From Alkalimonas sp. (GTDB taxonomy: Bacteria; Pseudomonadota; Gammaproteobacteria; Enterobacterales; Alteromonadaceae): a stretch of DNA of 11,934 bases. The notes under the pieces are model-generated. The model made no database searches. It had not been told where the DNA came from and worked only from the letters and a program-made list of their open reading frames with translations. How positions within the stretch are numbered: the stretch's first letter is position 1; each line of letters begins with the position of its first letter. Positions 1-6,712 of the stretch are shown piece by piece. The stretch lies in assembly GCA_022565655.1 (NCBI GenBank), contig JAIUMG010000077.1, positions 1-11,934 of the forward strand, read 5' to 3'. The translations under genes were made by a program, and so were the position numbers.

Positions 1-105
1 CGATAAGCGGCGGAAATGCAGTTGCTCTGCATCCAGGGTATAGCTTTCCGCTAAACTGCTAACAGAAATAATACACAGAGCTAATACAATCAACCACTTA
101 GTCAT
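1..105 (-). CDS. Exported protein of unknown function, N-terminal fragment
   Basis: This is the first 35 codons of a leftward gene whose remainder lies beyond the left edge. Read on the minus strand it begins with Met-Thr-Lys-Trp. A hydrophobic stretch (about residues 4-16) and a small-residue segment ending Ser-Ser-Leu-Ala follow, then Glu-Ser-Tyr-Thr-Leu-Asp. That is a textbook Sec signal peptide with a likely signal peptidase I cut after Ala19, so the product should be periplasmic or outer-membrane associated. The mature part seen (about 16 residues) is too short to assign to a family. No good Shine-Dalgarno sequence precedes the ATG, only an A-rich run, which slightly weakens the start call. 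The gene is divergent from the histidine kinase gene to its right and has its own candidate promoter at 157-185. Confidence 0.7.
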   Translation of the reverse strand, partial: MTKWLIVLALCIISVSSLAESYTLDAEQLHFRRLS

Positions 106-151
106 TTTTTTAGGCTGTCATCCGAGAGGTGATTAAAGCCTAGCAAAAGGA

Positions 152-169
152 TACTTTATATACAAAGTA
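152..169. repeat. 18-bp near-perfect palindrome over the leftward -10 box
   Basis: The arms TACTTT (152-157) and AAAGTA (164-169) are perfect inverted copies around an ATATAC centre, so 16 of 18 positions obey dyad symmetry. It sits exactly on the candidate -10 box of the leftward promoter, where a dimeric repressor would block RNA polymerase. A protein-binding role is inference; AT-rich palindromes also arise by chance. Confidence 0.35.
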
Positions 170-185
170 ATTCCCTTTTTGGTAA
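157..185 (-). promoter_or_regulatory. Candidate sigma-70 promoter for the leftward exported-protein gene
   Basis: On the minus strand, TTACCA (plus positions 185-180) and TATATA (162-157) are separated by 17 bases. Each hexamer matches four of six consensus positions. The leader to the ATG at 105 would be about 45-50 bases. The match is moderate and the call rests on sequence alone. Confidence 0.4.
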
Positions 186-369
186 CGGAATATAAGATGT
201 TGAAATGGAGAGCGTGTTTTTCTTTGCTGATGGCTGCTAGGTGGTGATATTTTTTTGCTTGATAGTGCCGTATGGTTTGTACCTGTTGCTGATTCTTGAC
301 TAGGCTGTTAGTAGGCCAATGGTACGACACCACTCACTATTTCACCTGAATGACACGAAGCATGTTATG

Positions 370-385
370 AGCCTGTGTGCAGGCT
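370..385. repeat. Small hairpin upstream of the histidine kinase gene
   Basis: AGCCTG (370-375) and CAGGCT (380-385) are perfect inverted copies around a TGTG loop. No T-run follows on either strand, so it is not an intrinsic terminator. It lies about 60 bases before the kinase start and could be a leader structure or a protein site. Apart from this hairpin and the leftward promoter region, I see nothing supportable in 106-446. Confidence 0.3.
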
Positions 386-446
386 GGTCAGCTGAAGTGA
401 TGGGTACCGTCTGGCTCAATTTCTCGGACAAATAAAAAGCCAGGGC

Positions 447-1826
447 ATGAATAAAACACTAGAGAATATCTTACTGCAGGTCTCGATGAGTTCGGTGCCG
501 GATAGTGGCGACATTCAGCAGGCGGAAGCTCTGTTGCTGGAGGCATGTCAGCTGGGGTTAGCGGTTAGCCGAGTCGGGATCTGGTTGTATCAGGAAGGAA
601 CTGATGGCATTGCTTGCAGCTCTTTGCTGGAGAATGGCCAGATGCAGTCTGTTGAAAACCTGGTGTTGCGGCGCAGTGATTTCCCTCATTACTTTTCAAT
701 GCTGGATCAGCAGCGGGTCATTGCCGCCTATGATGCCAGGCAAGATCCTGCGACCTCAGAGTTTACCAAAGGCTATCTGCAGCCGCGGGGTATCTTCTCG
801 ATGCTCGATGTACCCATTCGTCATAGGGGACAAATGGTTGGCATCATTTGCTGTGAGCAGACCGGTTCGATGAAGCGGTGGACGGATGATGAAACTTCCT
901 TCGTAGCTGCCATTGCTGATTTGTATGGCCGGGCCTTGATGGCTCAACAAAAAGTCGCTTATCAGCGTGACCTGGAACAATTAAATCAGCAGCTTGAAGC
1001 TAAAGTAAAAGAGAGAACCCAGCTGCTGGAAGCAAATATTGATCAATTACAAGCGACGCAGGCGCAGCTGGTTGAGGCGGAAAAAATGGCATCTCTGGGG
1101 GCCTTGGTGGCAGGTGTTGCGCATGAGGTGAATACCCCCATTGGCATTGCTGTCACAGCCAATTCCCACAGTAAAACGTTAATGACTCAGTTGCAGAGAC
1201 TGCTTGAAAACAATGAATTGTCGCGAACGAAACTGGACAAACTGCTGGAGCAAGTGGTGGAAAGCCAGAGTTTAGTCGAACGAAACTTATTTCGTGCCGA
1301 TGAATTAATCAGTAACTTCAAAAAAACGGCAGTCGACCAGGCGCATTACGATATACAGCGCATTGATCTGGCTGATTATCTGCAGATGGTGTTGGTGACG
1401 CTAAAGCCCTATACCAAAGAGCTAGCGGTTTGTTTTGAGGTGGATTGCCAGCCAGGCGTTCAAGTCCAAACTTATCCGGGGGCTATTGCACAAGTACTCA
1501 CCAACCTGGTGATTAATGCCTGTGTGCATGCGTTTCATGCCATCAACCGAGCCGCTGTTATTCGTATTCAGTTGCAGCAGTGTTCTCAGCAGGGCATTCA
1601 GCTGACGGTTTGCGATAATGGCAAAGGCATCCCCCCTGAAGTGAAAAAAAGAGTGTTTGAGCCTTTTTTTACCACGCGGCGAGGTCAAGGAGGCAGCGGC
1701 CTAGGTCTGGCGATCGTTTATAATCTGGTGACCAATACCCTGCAAGGTAAGATTGAACTGCAGTCTGAACCTGAGCAAGGTGCCTGCTTTCATATTCACT
1801 TACCAGGCCAACTCAAGGGCCGATAG
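447..1826 (+). CDS. Cytoplasmic GAF-domain sensor histidine kinase
   Basis: This is a two-component sensor kinase of 459 residues with no signal peptide or membrane helix, so it should sense a cytoplasmic or diffusible signal. A GAF sensory domain covers about residues 5-165. A glutamine-rich coiled coil (about 170-215) leads to the dimerisation/phosphoacceptor helix with the H-box Ala-His226-Glu-Val-Asn-Thr-Pro. The ATPase domain has all its boxes: N-box around Asn353/Asn357, Asp390-Asn-Gly-Lys-Gly (G1), Phe404-Glu-Pro-Phe-Phe (F) and a Gly-rich GGSGLGLA motif near 415-422 (G2). It therefore looks catalytically intact. The GAF ligand cannot be read from sequence; a Cys-Cys pair (135-136) lies in the GAF domain. 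No receiver or response regulator gene is adjacent, so it is an orphan kinase here. The start fits the usual GAF N-terminus, although the ribosome site (CAGGGC just before the ATG) is poor. Confidence 0.9.
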   Translation: MNKTLENILLQVSMSSVPDSGDIQQAEALLLEACQLGLAVSRVGIWLYQEGTDGIACSSLLENGQMQSVENLVLRRSDFPHYFSMLDQQRVIAAYDARQDPATSEFTKGYLQPRGIFSMLDVPIRHRGQMVGIICCEQTGSMKRWTDDETSFVAAIADLYGRALMAQQKVAYQRDLEQLNQQLEAKVKERTQLLEANIDQLQATQAQLVEAEKMASLGALVAGVAHEVNTPIGIAVTANSHSKTLMTQLQRLLENNELSRTKLDKLLEQVVESQSLVERNLFRADELISNFKKTAVDQAHYDIQRIDLADYLQMVLVTLKPYTKELAVCFEVDCQPGVQVQTYPGAIAQVLTNLVINACVHAFHAINRAAVIRIQLQQCSQQGIQLTVCDNGKGIPPEVKKRVFEPFFTTRRGQGGSGLGLAIVYNLVTNTLQGKIELQSEPEQGACFHIHLPGQLKGR

Positions 1827-1845
1827 CGATAATATTGTTTAATAT

Positions 1846-1875
1846 TTCACCATTATGCTAATTTAGAACTATACT
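1846..1875 (+). promoter_or_regulatory. Candidate sigma-70 promoter for the two-helix membrane protein gene
   Basis: TTCACC (1846-1851) and TATACT (1870-1875) are 18 bases apart and match the consensus hexamers at four and five positions. Transcription would start near 1882, leaving a leader of about 125 bases before the ATG at 2009. The AT-rich dyad AATATT-GTTT-AATATT (1831-1846) abuts the -35 box. Confidence 0.4.
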
Positions 1876-1956
1876 TGAGCTACGGATGTGGTTATTCCGA
1901 AGAGGCTACTCTGCATGGCTATAGAGGATGTGCGGTCATTACGGTAGCTTAATATG

Positions 1957-1976
1957 ACCAATCTGTTTGGATTGGT
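1957..1976 (+). repeat. 7-bp stem-loop in the leader of the 2009 gene
   Basis: ACCAATC (1957-1963) and GATTGGT (1970-1976) are perfect inverted copies around a six-base loop, about 30 bases upstream of the ATG and inside the predicted 5' leader. No T-run follows. It could affect translation or be a binding site; this is a structural observation only. Confidence 0.3.
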
Positions 1977-2008
1977 ATGCACGTCTTTGCCAACTAGAGG
2001 GCTAGATT

Positions 2009-2566
2009 ATGTTAAGGCGGTACTTTATTAGTGATGACCTTGATGACTTAGAGTCGATCGAACAAGAGCTGGAGCAGCAGGGCATTGATACGCCACAAAT
2101 TCATGTGTTGAGTGAGCAGGATGCTGAGGTCGAGCTACATCATTTGCATGAAGTCTCTCCGGTATTGAAAAGTGATGTAGTACATGCAACAGAAGTCGGG
2201 GCTGTGGTCGGGTTAATTGGCGCCATACTGGTTTTATTGGTGGCTTATTTAGCCGGCTGGACCGAAACGGCGGCAGGTTGGGTGCCGTTTATTTTCCTGG
2301 CGATAGTGGTACTGGGTTTTTGTACCTGGGAAGGCGGCTTCATTGGTATTCAGGAGCCAAATATTCACTTTAAGCGTTTTCAGGACATCTTGAAAGAGGG
2401 CAAGCATGTGCTCTTTATTGATATTGACCCTGAGCAGGAGGCCATTGTTAAAAAAGTGGCGCGTCAACATCCGAAACTGCAAAATGCCGGTACTGGCGAG
2501 GCAACACCTGGTTTTGTGGTGAAGGCGCAGATTTACTTTAAACGTTTTACCAAGGCGATGCCTTAA
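2009..2566 (+). CDS. Two-helix inner-membrane protein of unknown function
   Basis: The 185-residue product has a soluble acidic N-terminal part (about 1-58) starting Leu-Arg-Arg-Tyr-Phe-Ile-Ser-Asp-Asp. Two closely spaced membrane helices follow (about 60-83 and 90-112), then a soluble C-terminal part (about 113-185). From memory it resembles a conserved gammaproteobacterial family that databases label loosely as an NAD/FAD-utilising enzyme or magnesium transporter. I see no nucleotide-binding motif or transporter signature that would justify either label. Both soluble parts look like small alpha/beta units, suggesting cytoplasmic domains joined by a hairpin in the membrane. An AGAGGGC ribosome site sits a suitable distance from the ATG. 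The gene stands alone, with its own candidate promoter and a strong terminator. Confidence 0.8.
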   Translation: MLRRYFISDDLDDLESIEQELEQQGIDTPQIHVLSEQDAEVELHHLHEVSPVLKSDVVHATEVGAVVGLIGAILVLLVAYLAGWTETAAGWVPFIFLAIVVLGFCTWEGGFIGIQEPNIHFKRFQDILKEGKHVLFIDIDPEQEAIVKKVARQHPKLQNAGTGEATPGFVVKAQIYFKRFTKAMP

Positions 2567-2598
2567 CTCGTCTGGTGAGTAGCAGACACTTTGTTCGA

Positions 2599-2628
2599 AA
2601 CAGGCATCAGGTTGATGCCTGTTTTTTT
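2599..2628 (+). terminator. Strong rho-independent terminator after the two-helix membrane protein gene
   Basis: CAGGCATCA (2601-2609) pairs with TGATGCCTG (2613-2621) around a GGT loop. Seven Ts (2622-2628) follow at once, and two more A-T pairs (2599-2600 with 2622-2623) extend the stem. This isolates the upstream gene from the cytochrome oxidase operon. There is no comparable T-run on the other strand. Confidence 0.9.
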
Positions 2629-2787
2629 GTTGAACGAAAGCGCAACTCCCGAATAACTGAGAATTTTTTTTCTTTCCTTTATGCAGCTTTAAAATTTATG
2701 GCCTATAGTGTCTGTACAGGCGAAAAAGTGTTCGGTCTACAGTGATTGTATCGACGTACTGTGCTTACCGTGTGTTCTGATGTCCGA

Positions 2788-2816
2788 TTCATCTGTTGAA
2801 GTCATATAACTATAAT
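2788..2816 (+). promoter_or_regulatory. Candidate promoter of the cytochrome oxidase operon
   Basis: A perfect TATAAT (2811-2816) lies 17 bases from a weak -35 sequence TTCATC (2788-2793). Transcription from about 2823 would give a leader of only about 20 bases, which contains the AAAGGA ribosome site at 2827-2832. The poor -35 suggests an activator may be needed, but I could not identify an FNR, ArcA or other regulator site. Confidence 0.5.
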
Positions 2817-2843
2817 TTCAATGATTAAAGGATTAACCGCGAT

Positions 2844-4205
2844 ATGGCGATTGCAATCATTATTTTGCTGCTGGTTATTGGTACGGTCATTTTCCATTTT
2901 GTTAGTCCCTGGTGGTTTACTCCCCTCGCTTCGAACTGGTCGGCTATTGATAGCACCGTTGAGCTGACGTTCTGGATTACCGGTATTGTCTTTGTTGCGG
3001 TGAATGCATTTCTGGTGTATGTCATTGTCCGCTATCGGCATAAACCTGGTTTAAAAGCAGATTACGAACCGGAAAACAAAAAGCTCGAAGTCTGGCTGAG
3101 TATTGGAACCACCATTGGTATTGCTGCGATGCTTGCGCCTGGGTTGTATGTTTGGGGCCAATTTGTCAAGCCACCAGATAATGCGATTGAGGTCGAAGCG
3201 GTTGGTCAGCAATGGCATTGGAGCTATCGTTTTCCCGGTGAAGATGGTCAGCTGGGGAAAGTCGACACACGCCTGATTACTGAAGACAACCCTTTTGGGC
3301 TGGACCCGTCGGATCCGGCCGGTCAGGACGATATTCTGATTTTCAGCAATGAGCTGGTGCTGCCCCTGGATCAGCCCGTCAAAGTCTTGTTGCGCTCCAA
3401 AGATGTGATACACAACTTCACCGTGCCGCAGTTTCGCGTCAAGATGGATTTAGTGCCCGGTATGCTCAGTTACCTGTGGTTTACCCCGACCAGAACCGGT
3501 GCCTTTGATTTAATGTGTGAAGAGCTTTGCGGAATTGGTCACTACGCCATGCGGGGTCGGGTGGTGGTTAAAGAGCAGTCCGACTTTGATGACTGGTTGG
3601 CACGCCAGGTCACTTTTGCTCAGACACAAGCCCATGTCGTGGGTGATTCAGCCCTTGGGCGCGCTCAATATCAGGTTTGTGCCAGCTGCCACGGGGCCGA
3701 GGGCGAAGGCAACAAGGCATTGAATGCTCCCAGAGTTGCCGGCCAGGATCTTTGGTATCTGAGACGACAACTTCACAACTATCAACAAGGCATTCGGGGA
3801 ACAGCTGAAGGAGACCAGTTTGGTGGGCAGATGATCGCCATGGCTGGCCTGGTGGCGGATGAACAAAGCATGCAGCATTTGCTGGCTTATATCGATACTT
3901 TCCCTGAGCCTGCCAGAGAAGCGGCTGAAGGCAACCTTAACCGAGGGCGGCAGCTGTATCGCAATTGTGCCTATTGCCATGGCGAACAAGCGGAAGGTAT
4001 TTATCACATGAATGCGCCGAGACTGGCAGGGCTAGAGCCCTGGTATCTGGCACGGCAAATTGGTTATTTTCGAGATCGGATCCGTGGTGGTCACCCGGAT
4101 GACTTCTACGGTGCCCAAATGACCCTGTTGGTGCAATCGCTGCGTAGCGAGGAAGATATCGCCGATATTGTGGCTTACATTAACTCACTCAGTGACACTG
4201 ACTAA
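2844..4205 (+). CDS. coxB: Cytochrome c oxidase subunit II fused to two cytochrome c domains
   Basis: This subunit carries the CuA centre that accepts electrons and passes them to heme a in subunit I. An extra N-terminal hydrophobic helix (2-20) precedes the two usual helices (about 36-63 and 82-106). The aromatic motif Gly-Gln-Gln-Trp-His-Trp (121-126) leads into a periplasmic cupredoxin domain with all CuA ligands: His190, Cys225, Glu227 (backbone), Cys229, His233 and Met236. The C-terminus adds two c-type heme domains with Cys279-Ala-Ser-Cys-His283 and Cys375-Ala-Tyr-Cys-His379. These align without gaps at a spacing of 96 residues. Both carry a shared candidate axial Met (330 and 426). At 453 residues it is far longer than a plain subunit II. 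The tail makes this a caa3-like enzyme that may be reduced directly by the bc1 complex or a soluble donor. A stop lies seven codons upstream in frame, so 2844 is the earliest possible ATG; AAAGGA at 2827-2832 supports it. First gene of the operon. Confidence 0.95.
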   Translation: MAIAIIILLLVIGTVIFHFVSPWWFTPLASNWSAIDSTVELTFWITGIVFVAVNAFLVYVIVRYRHKPGLKADYEPENKKLEVWLSIGTTIGIAAMLAPGLYVWGQFVKPPDNAIEVEAVGQQWHWSYRFPGEDGQLGKVDTRLITEDNPFGLDPSDPAGQDDILIFSNELVLPLDQPVKVLLRSKDVIHNFTVPQFRVKMDLVPGMLSYLWFTPTRTGAFDLMCEELCGIGHYAMRGRVVVKEQSDFDDWLARQVTFAQTQAHVVGDSALGRAQYQVCASCHGAEGEGNKALNAPRVAGQDLWYLRRQLHNYQQGIRGTAEGDQFGGQMIAMAGLVADEQSMQHLLAYIDTFPEPAREAAEGNLNRGRQLYRNCAYCHGEQAEGIYHMNAPRLAGLEPWYLARQIGYFRDRIRGGHPDDFYGAQMTLLVQSLRSEEDIADIVAYINSLSDTD

Positions 4206-4219
4206 GCAAGGAGAAACGG

Positions 4220-5980
4220 ATGACACAATCAGCGATTGCCAGTCATGACGAGCATCACCCCACCAGCTTCGTCAGCAAATACATCTGGAGCCAGGATCAT
4301 AAGGTCATTGCCATTCAATATAGTATTACGGCGATTATGGTGGGCTTGGTGGCATTGGTGCTATCTGGCCTGATGCGTTTGCAGCTTGGCTTCCCGGACC
4401 AGTTTTCATTTATCGACCCAAGCTCGTACCTGCAATTTGTCACCATGCACGGCATGATTATGGTGGTCTATCTGCTCACGGCCCTGTTGCTGGGAGGTTT
4501 TGGCAACTACCTGATCCCTTTAATGATAGGGGCTCGGGATATGGTGTTTCCTGTGCTTAATATGCTCAGTTTCTGGACCTACTTCCTTTCGGTGCTGGTG
4601 TTGTTGGCTAGCTTCTTTGTCCCCGGCGGGCCGACAGGAGCCGGTTGGACCATGTATCCGCCGCAAGCCATTCTGCCGGGAACGCCGGGGGCGGATTGGG
4701 GCATTCTGTTGATGTTGATATCGCTGGGTATTTTCATTGTAGCCTTTACCATGGGCGGTCTGAACTATGTCTGCACCATTTTACAAGCACGCACCAAGGG
4801 CATGACATTAATGCGGATGCCGTTGACCATCTGGGGTATTTTTGTAGCCACCGTGATGGGGCTATTGGCTTTTCCGGCTCTGCTGGTCAGTGCCATCATG
4901 ATGTTTATGGATAAGGTCGTAGGAACCAGCTTCTTTATGCCGGCCATTATTTCCCTCGGCGAAACCCTGGATCATACCGGTGGCAGCCCGATTTTATTTC
5001 AACACTTATTCTGGTTTTTTGGCCATCCTGAAGTGTATATAGTGGCGTTACCAGCTTTTGGCATCGTGTCGGACATTCTGGCAACCCATGCCCGCAAAAA
5101 TATCTTTGGCTATCGCATGATGGTGTGGGCCATCGTCGGGATAGGTTTACTGAGCTTTGTGGTTTGGGCGCACCATATGTACGTCAGTGGCATGAATCCA
5201 TTCTTTGGCTTTTTCTTTGCCACCACCACCCTGATCATCGCGGTACCGACGGCACTTAAGGTGTACAACTGGGTACTGACGCTGTGGAAAGGGAATATTC
5301 ACCTGACCTTACCGATGTTGTTTGCTATTGGTTTTATTTTTACCTTTATCCATGGTGGTTTAAGCGGACTTTTCCTGGGAAATGTGGTGATTGATCTGCC
5401 GTTGTCGGATACCTATTTCGTGGTTGGTCACTTTCATATGGTGATGGGCTTATCGCCTATTCTGGTGCTGTATGCGGCTATCTATCATTGGTTCCCTAAA
5501 GTCAGCGGAAAGATGTTGCATGAGCGGTTGGGACGGATCCACTTCTGGGTCACGCTGATTGGGGCGTACCTGGTGTTTTTGCCGATGCATTATCTGGGGA
5601 TGCTAGGCCTACCAAGACGATACTTTGGCATGGGGGGAACCGAGTTTATTCCTGACTCCGCTCAGGCGCTGAATGCCAATATTACCATTGCTGCTCTGGT
5701 GGTGGCGCTGGCTCAACTGATCTTTATCGCCAATGTGATCATCAGTTTGCGCAGCGGTAAGAAAGCGGAGCCAAACCCATGGGGAGCAACCACCCTAGAG
5801 TGGCAAACTCCAGAGAATCCGCCAGGGCACGGCAATTGGGGGCCTGAGGCACCCGTAGTCTATCGCTGGGCTTATGATTTTAGTGTACCTGGCGCTAAGC
5901 AGGATTTTATTCCACAAAATGTACCGAACAGTGCGGTTGAAGTGACGGACGCCGCGGCGTTTGCGGAGGCGGGCAAATGA
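4220..5980 (+). CDS. coxA: Cytochrome c oxidase subunit I (A-type heme-copper oxidase)
   Basis: This is the catalytic subunit that reduces O2 to water and pumps protons across the inner membrane. It is 586 residues with about 12 helices. Every key residue is present: heme a ligands His77 and His406, heme a3 ligand His404, and CuB ligands His269, His318 and His319. Tyr273 is placed to cross-link to His269. Glu271 in the Gly-His-Pro-Glu-Val-Tyr motif, with Asp107, Asn96 and Asn114 at the canonical spacings, marks a D proton channel. Thr344 and Lys347 mark the K channel, so it is an A1-type proton-pumping enzyme. A hydrophilic tail (about 512-586) contains a typical Trp-Gly-Ala-Thr-Thr-Leu-Glu-Trp segment. 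An AAGGAG site at 4208-4213 is well placed, 14 bases after subunit II. The end overlaps the next gene by ATGA. Confidence 0.97.
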   Translation: MTQSAIASHDEHHPTSFVSKYIWSQDHKVIAIQYSITAIMVGLVALVLSGLMRLQLGFPDQFSFIDPSSYLQFVTMHGMIMVVYLLTALLLGGFGNYLIPLMIGARDMVFPVLNMLSFWTYFLSVLVLLASFFVPGGPTGAGWTMYPPQAILPGTPGADWGILLMLISLGIFIVAFTMGGLNYVCTILQARTKGMTLMRMPLTIWGIFVATVMGLLAFPALLVSAIMMFMDKVVGTSFFMPAIISLGETLDHTGGSPILFQHLFWFFGHPEVYIVALPAFGIVSDILATHARKNIFGYRMMVWAIVGIGLLSFVVWAHHMYVSGMNPFFGFFFATTTLIIAVPTALKVYNWVLTLWKGNIHLTLPMLFAIGFIFTFIHGGLSGLFLGNVVIDLPLSDTYFVVGHFHMVMGLSPILVLYAAIYHWFPKVSGKMLHERLGRIHFWVTLIGAYLVFLPMHYLGMLGLPRRYFGMGGTEFIPDSAQALNANITIAALVVALAQLIFIANVIISLRSGKKAEPNPWGATTLEWQTPENPPGHGNWGPEAPVVYRWAYDFSVPGAKQDFIPQNVPNSAVEVTDAAAFAEAGK

Positions 5981-6657
5981 GTATTTTTGCAAAGTTAATG
6001 GAAAAACCCTGGCTGGCACAACCGGAGGGGACTGACCCGGCTTTACTAAAGGAGGCCCCTAGCTACTGGCCGGCACGAACGGCGTTACGTTTTCTACTGG
6101 TCACGATTACCGTTATTTTTTCCTTATTTATTATGACGTTGTTGGGCCGTTCCCAGTTAGGTGATTTTCATGCGCTGGCCGGTGAACCCTGGTTGCCGTT
6201 TGACCAGCCCACTCAACTATGGTGGAACACCAGCATTTTGCTGGCCAGCAGTGTGGTGATGCACGCTGCTTTACTGCTGCTTAGGCAACAAAAGCTACAG
6301 GCGGCGGCATTGGCCGTGGTTGGTTCGGCTTTTCTGATATTGATGTTTTTACTGGCTCAGTTCGCGATTTGGCAGCAACTGGATACTGCAGGCTTTGGTA
6401 TGACAACGAATCCTGCCAGCAGCTATTTCTATTTACTGACTGCAGTGCATGGCGCTCACTTATTGGGTGGTTTAATCGCATTAATCTGGGTATTTAAGCG
6501 TTTTTGGCAGCAACAATCGGTTGCTCGTATTGAAGCCATTGTCCGTTTGTGCGTGACCTATTGGCATTATTTATTTGTGGTTTGGCTGGTGCTATTTGCC
6601 TTAATGACCAGTTCATCCAGCACCATTGACTCGTTGGCAGCACTATGTGGCTTTTGA
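5977..6657 (+). CDS. Divergent heme-copper oxidase subunit III homologue (first of two)
   Basis: The 226-residue membrane protein has about five helices (roughly 37-56, 84-102, 108-131, 149-172 and 191-211). It aligns with the subunit III that follows it. Shared landmarks are Thr-Ala-Val-His-Gly-Ala-His-Leu-Leu-Gly-Gly (155-165) and Tyr195-Trp-His-Tyr near the C-terminus. Two residues normally conserved in subunit III are missing. The helix segment with Gln128 and Trp132 has Ile131 where the partner has Glu139, and Phe200 replaces the Asp of the Trp-His-Phe-Val-Asp motif. It is thus a distinct branch of the subunit III superfamily rather than a recent copy. It overlaps subunit I by four bases (ATGA), implying translational coupling and co-assembly. 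It may be an accessory structural subunit. A long N-terminal segment (1-36) precedes the first helix. The family call is firm, the role is inferred. Confidence 0.85.
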   Translation: MSIFAKLMEKPWLAQPEGTDPALLKEAPSYWPARTALRFLLVTITVIFSLFIMTLLGRSQLGDFHALAGEPWLPFDQPTQLWWNTSILLASSVVMHAALLLLRQQKLQAAALAVVGSAFLILMFLLAQFAIWQQLDTAGFGMTTNPASSYFYLLTAVHGAHLLGGLIALIWVFKRFWQQQSVARIEAIVRLCVTYWHYLFVVWLVLFALMTSSSSTIDSLAALCGF

Positions 6658-6664
6658 CTAAGTG

Positions 6665-6694
6665 GCTTTTAAAAATAACCTGGTTTTTAAAAGC
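6665..6694 (+). repeat. 11-bp perfect inverted repeat between the two subunit III genes
   Basis: GCTTTTAAAAA (6665-6675) and TTTTTAAAAGC (6684-6694) are perfect inverted copies around an eight-base loop. They lie in the 55-base gap before the second subunit III gene, just upstream of its TAAGGTGG ribosome site. It is AT-rich with no T-run after it, so a terminator is unlikely; an RNA-processing or stability hairpin is possible. The 9-base sequence GTGGCTTTT also occurs twice in direct orientation (6647-6655 and 6662-6670), spanning the stop codon of the first gene. Confidence 0.6.
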
Positions 6695-6712
6695 AGCTTC
6701 TAAGGTGGTTTT

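Noticed and set aside
133..333. 66-codon open frame on the minus strand in the left intergenic region
   Set aside because: It starts at GTG without a ribosome site, resembles no family I know, and runs through the leftward promoter and palindrome.
2712..2719. CTGTACAG as a possible SOS (LexA) box upstream of the oxidase operon
   Set aside because: A LexA box needs CTG and CAG with ten bases between them; this is only an 8-base palindrome, expected by chance.
3051..3413. 120-codon minus-strand open frame opposite subunit II
   Set aside because: It lies wholly antisense to a conserved gene and has no recognisable motif.
4535..4540. Ala-Arg-Asp instead of Ala-Pro-Asp at the D-channel entry of subunit I
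   Set aside because: Arg at this place also occurs in other functional heme-copper oxidases such as E. coli CyoB, and the essential Asp is kept.
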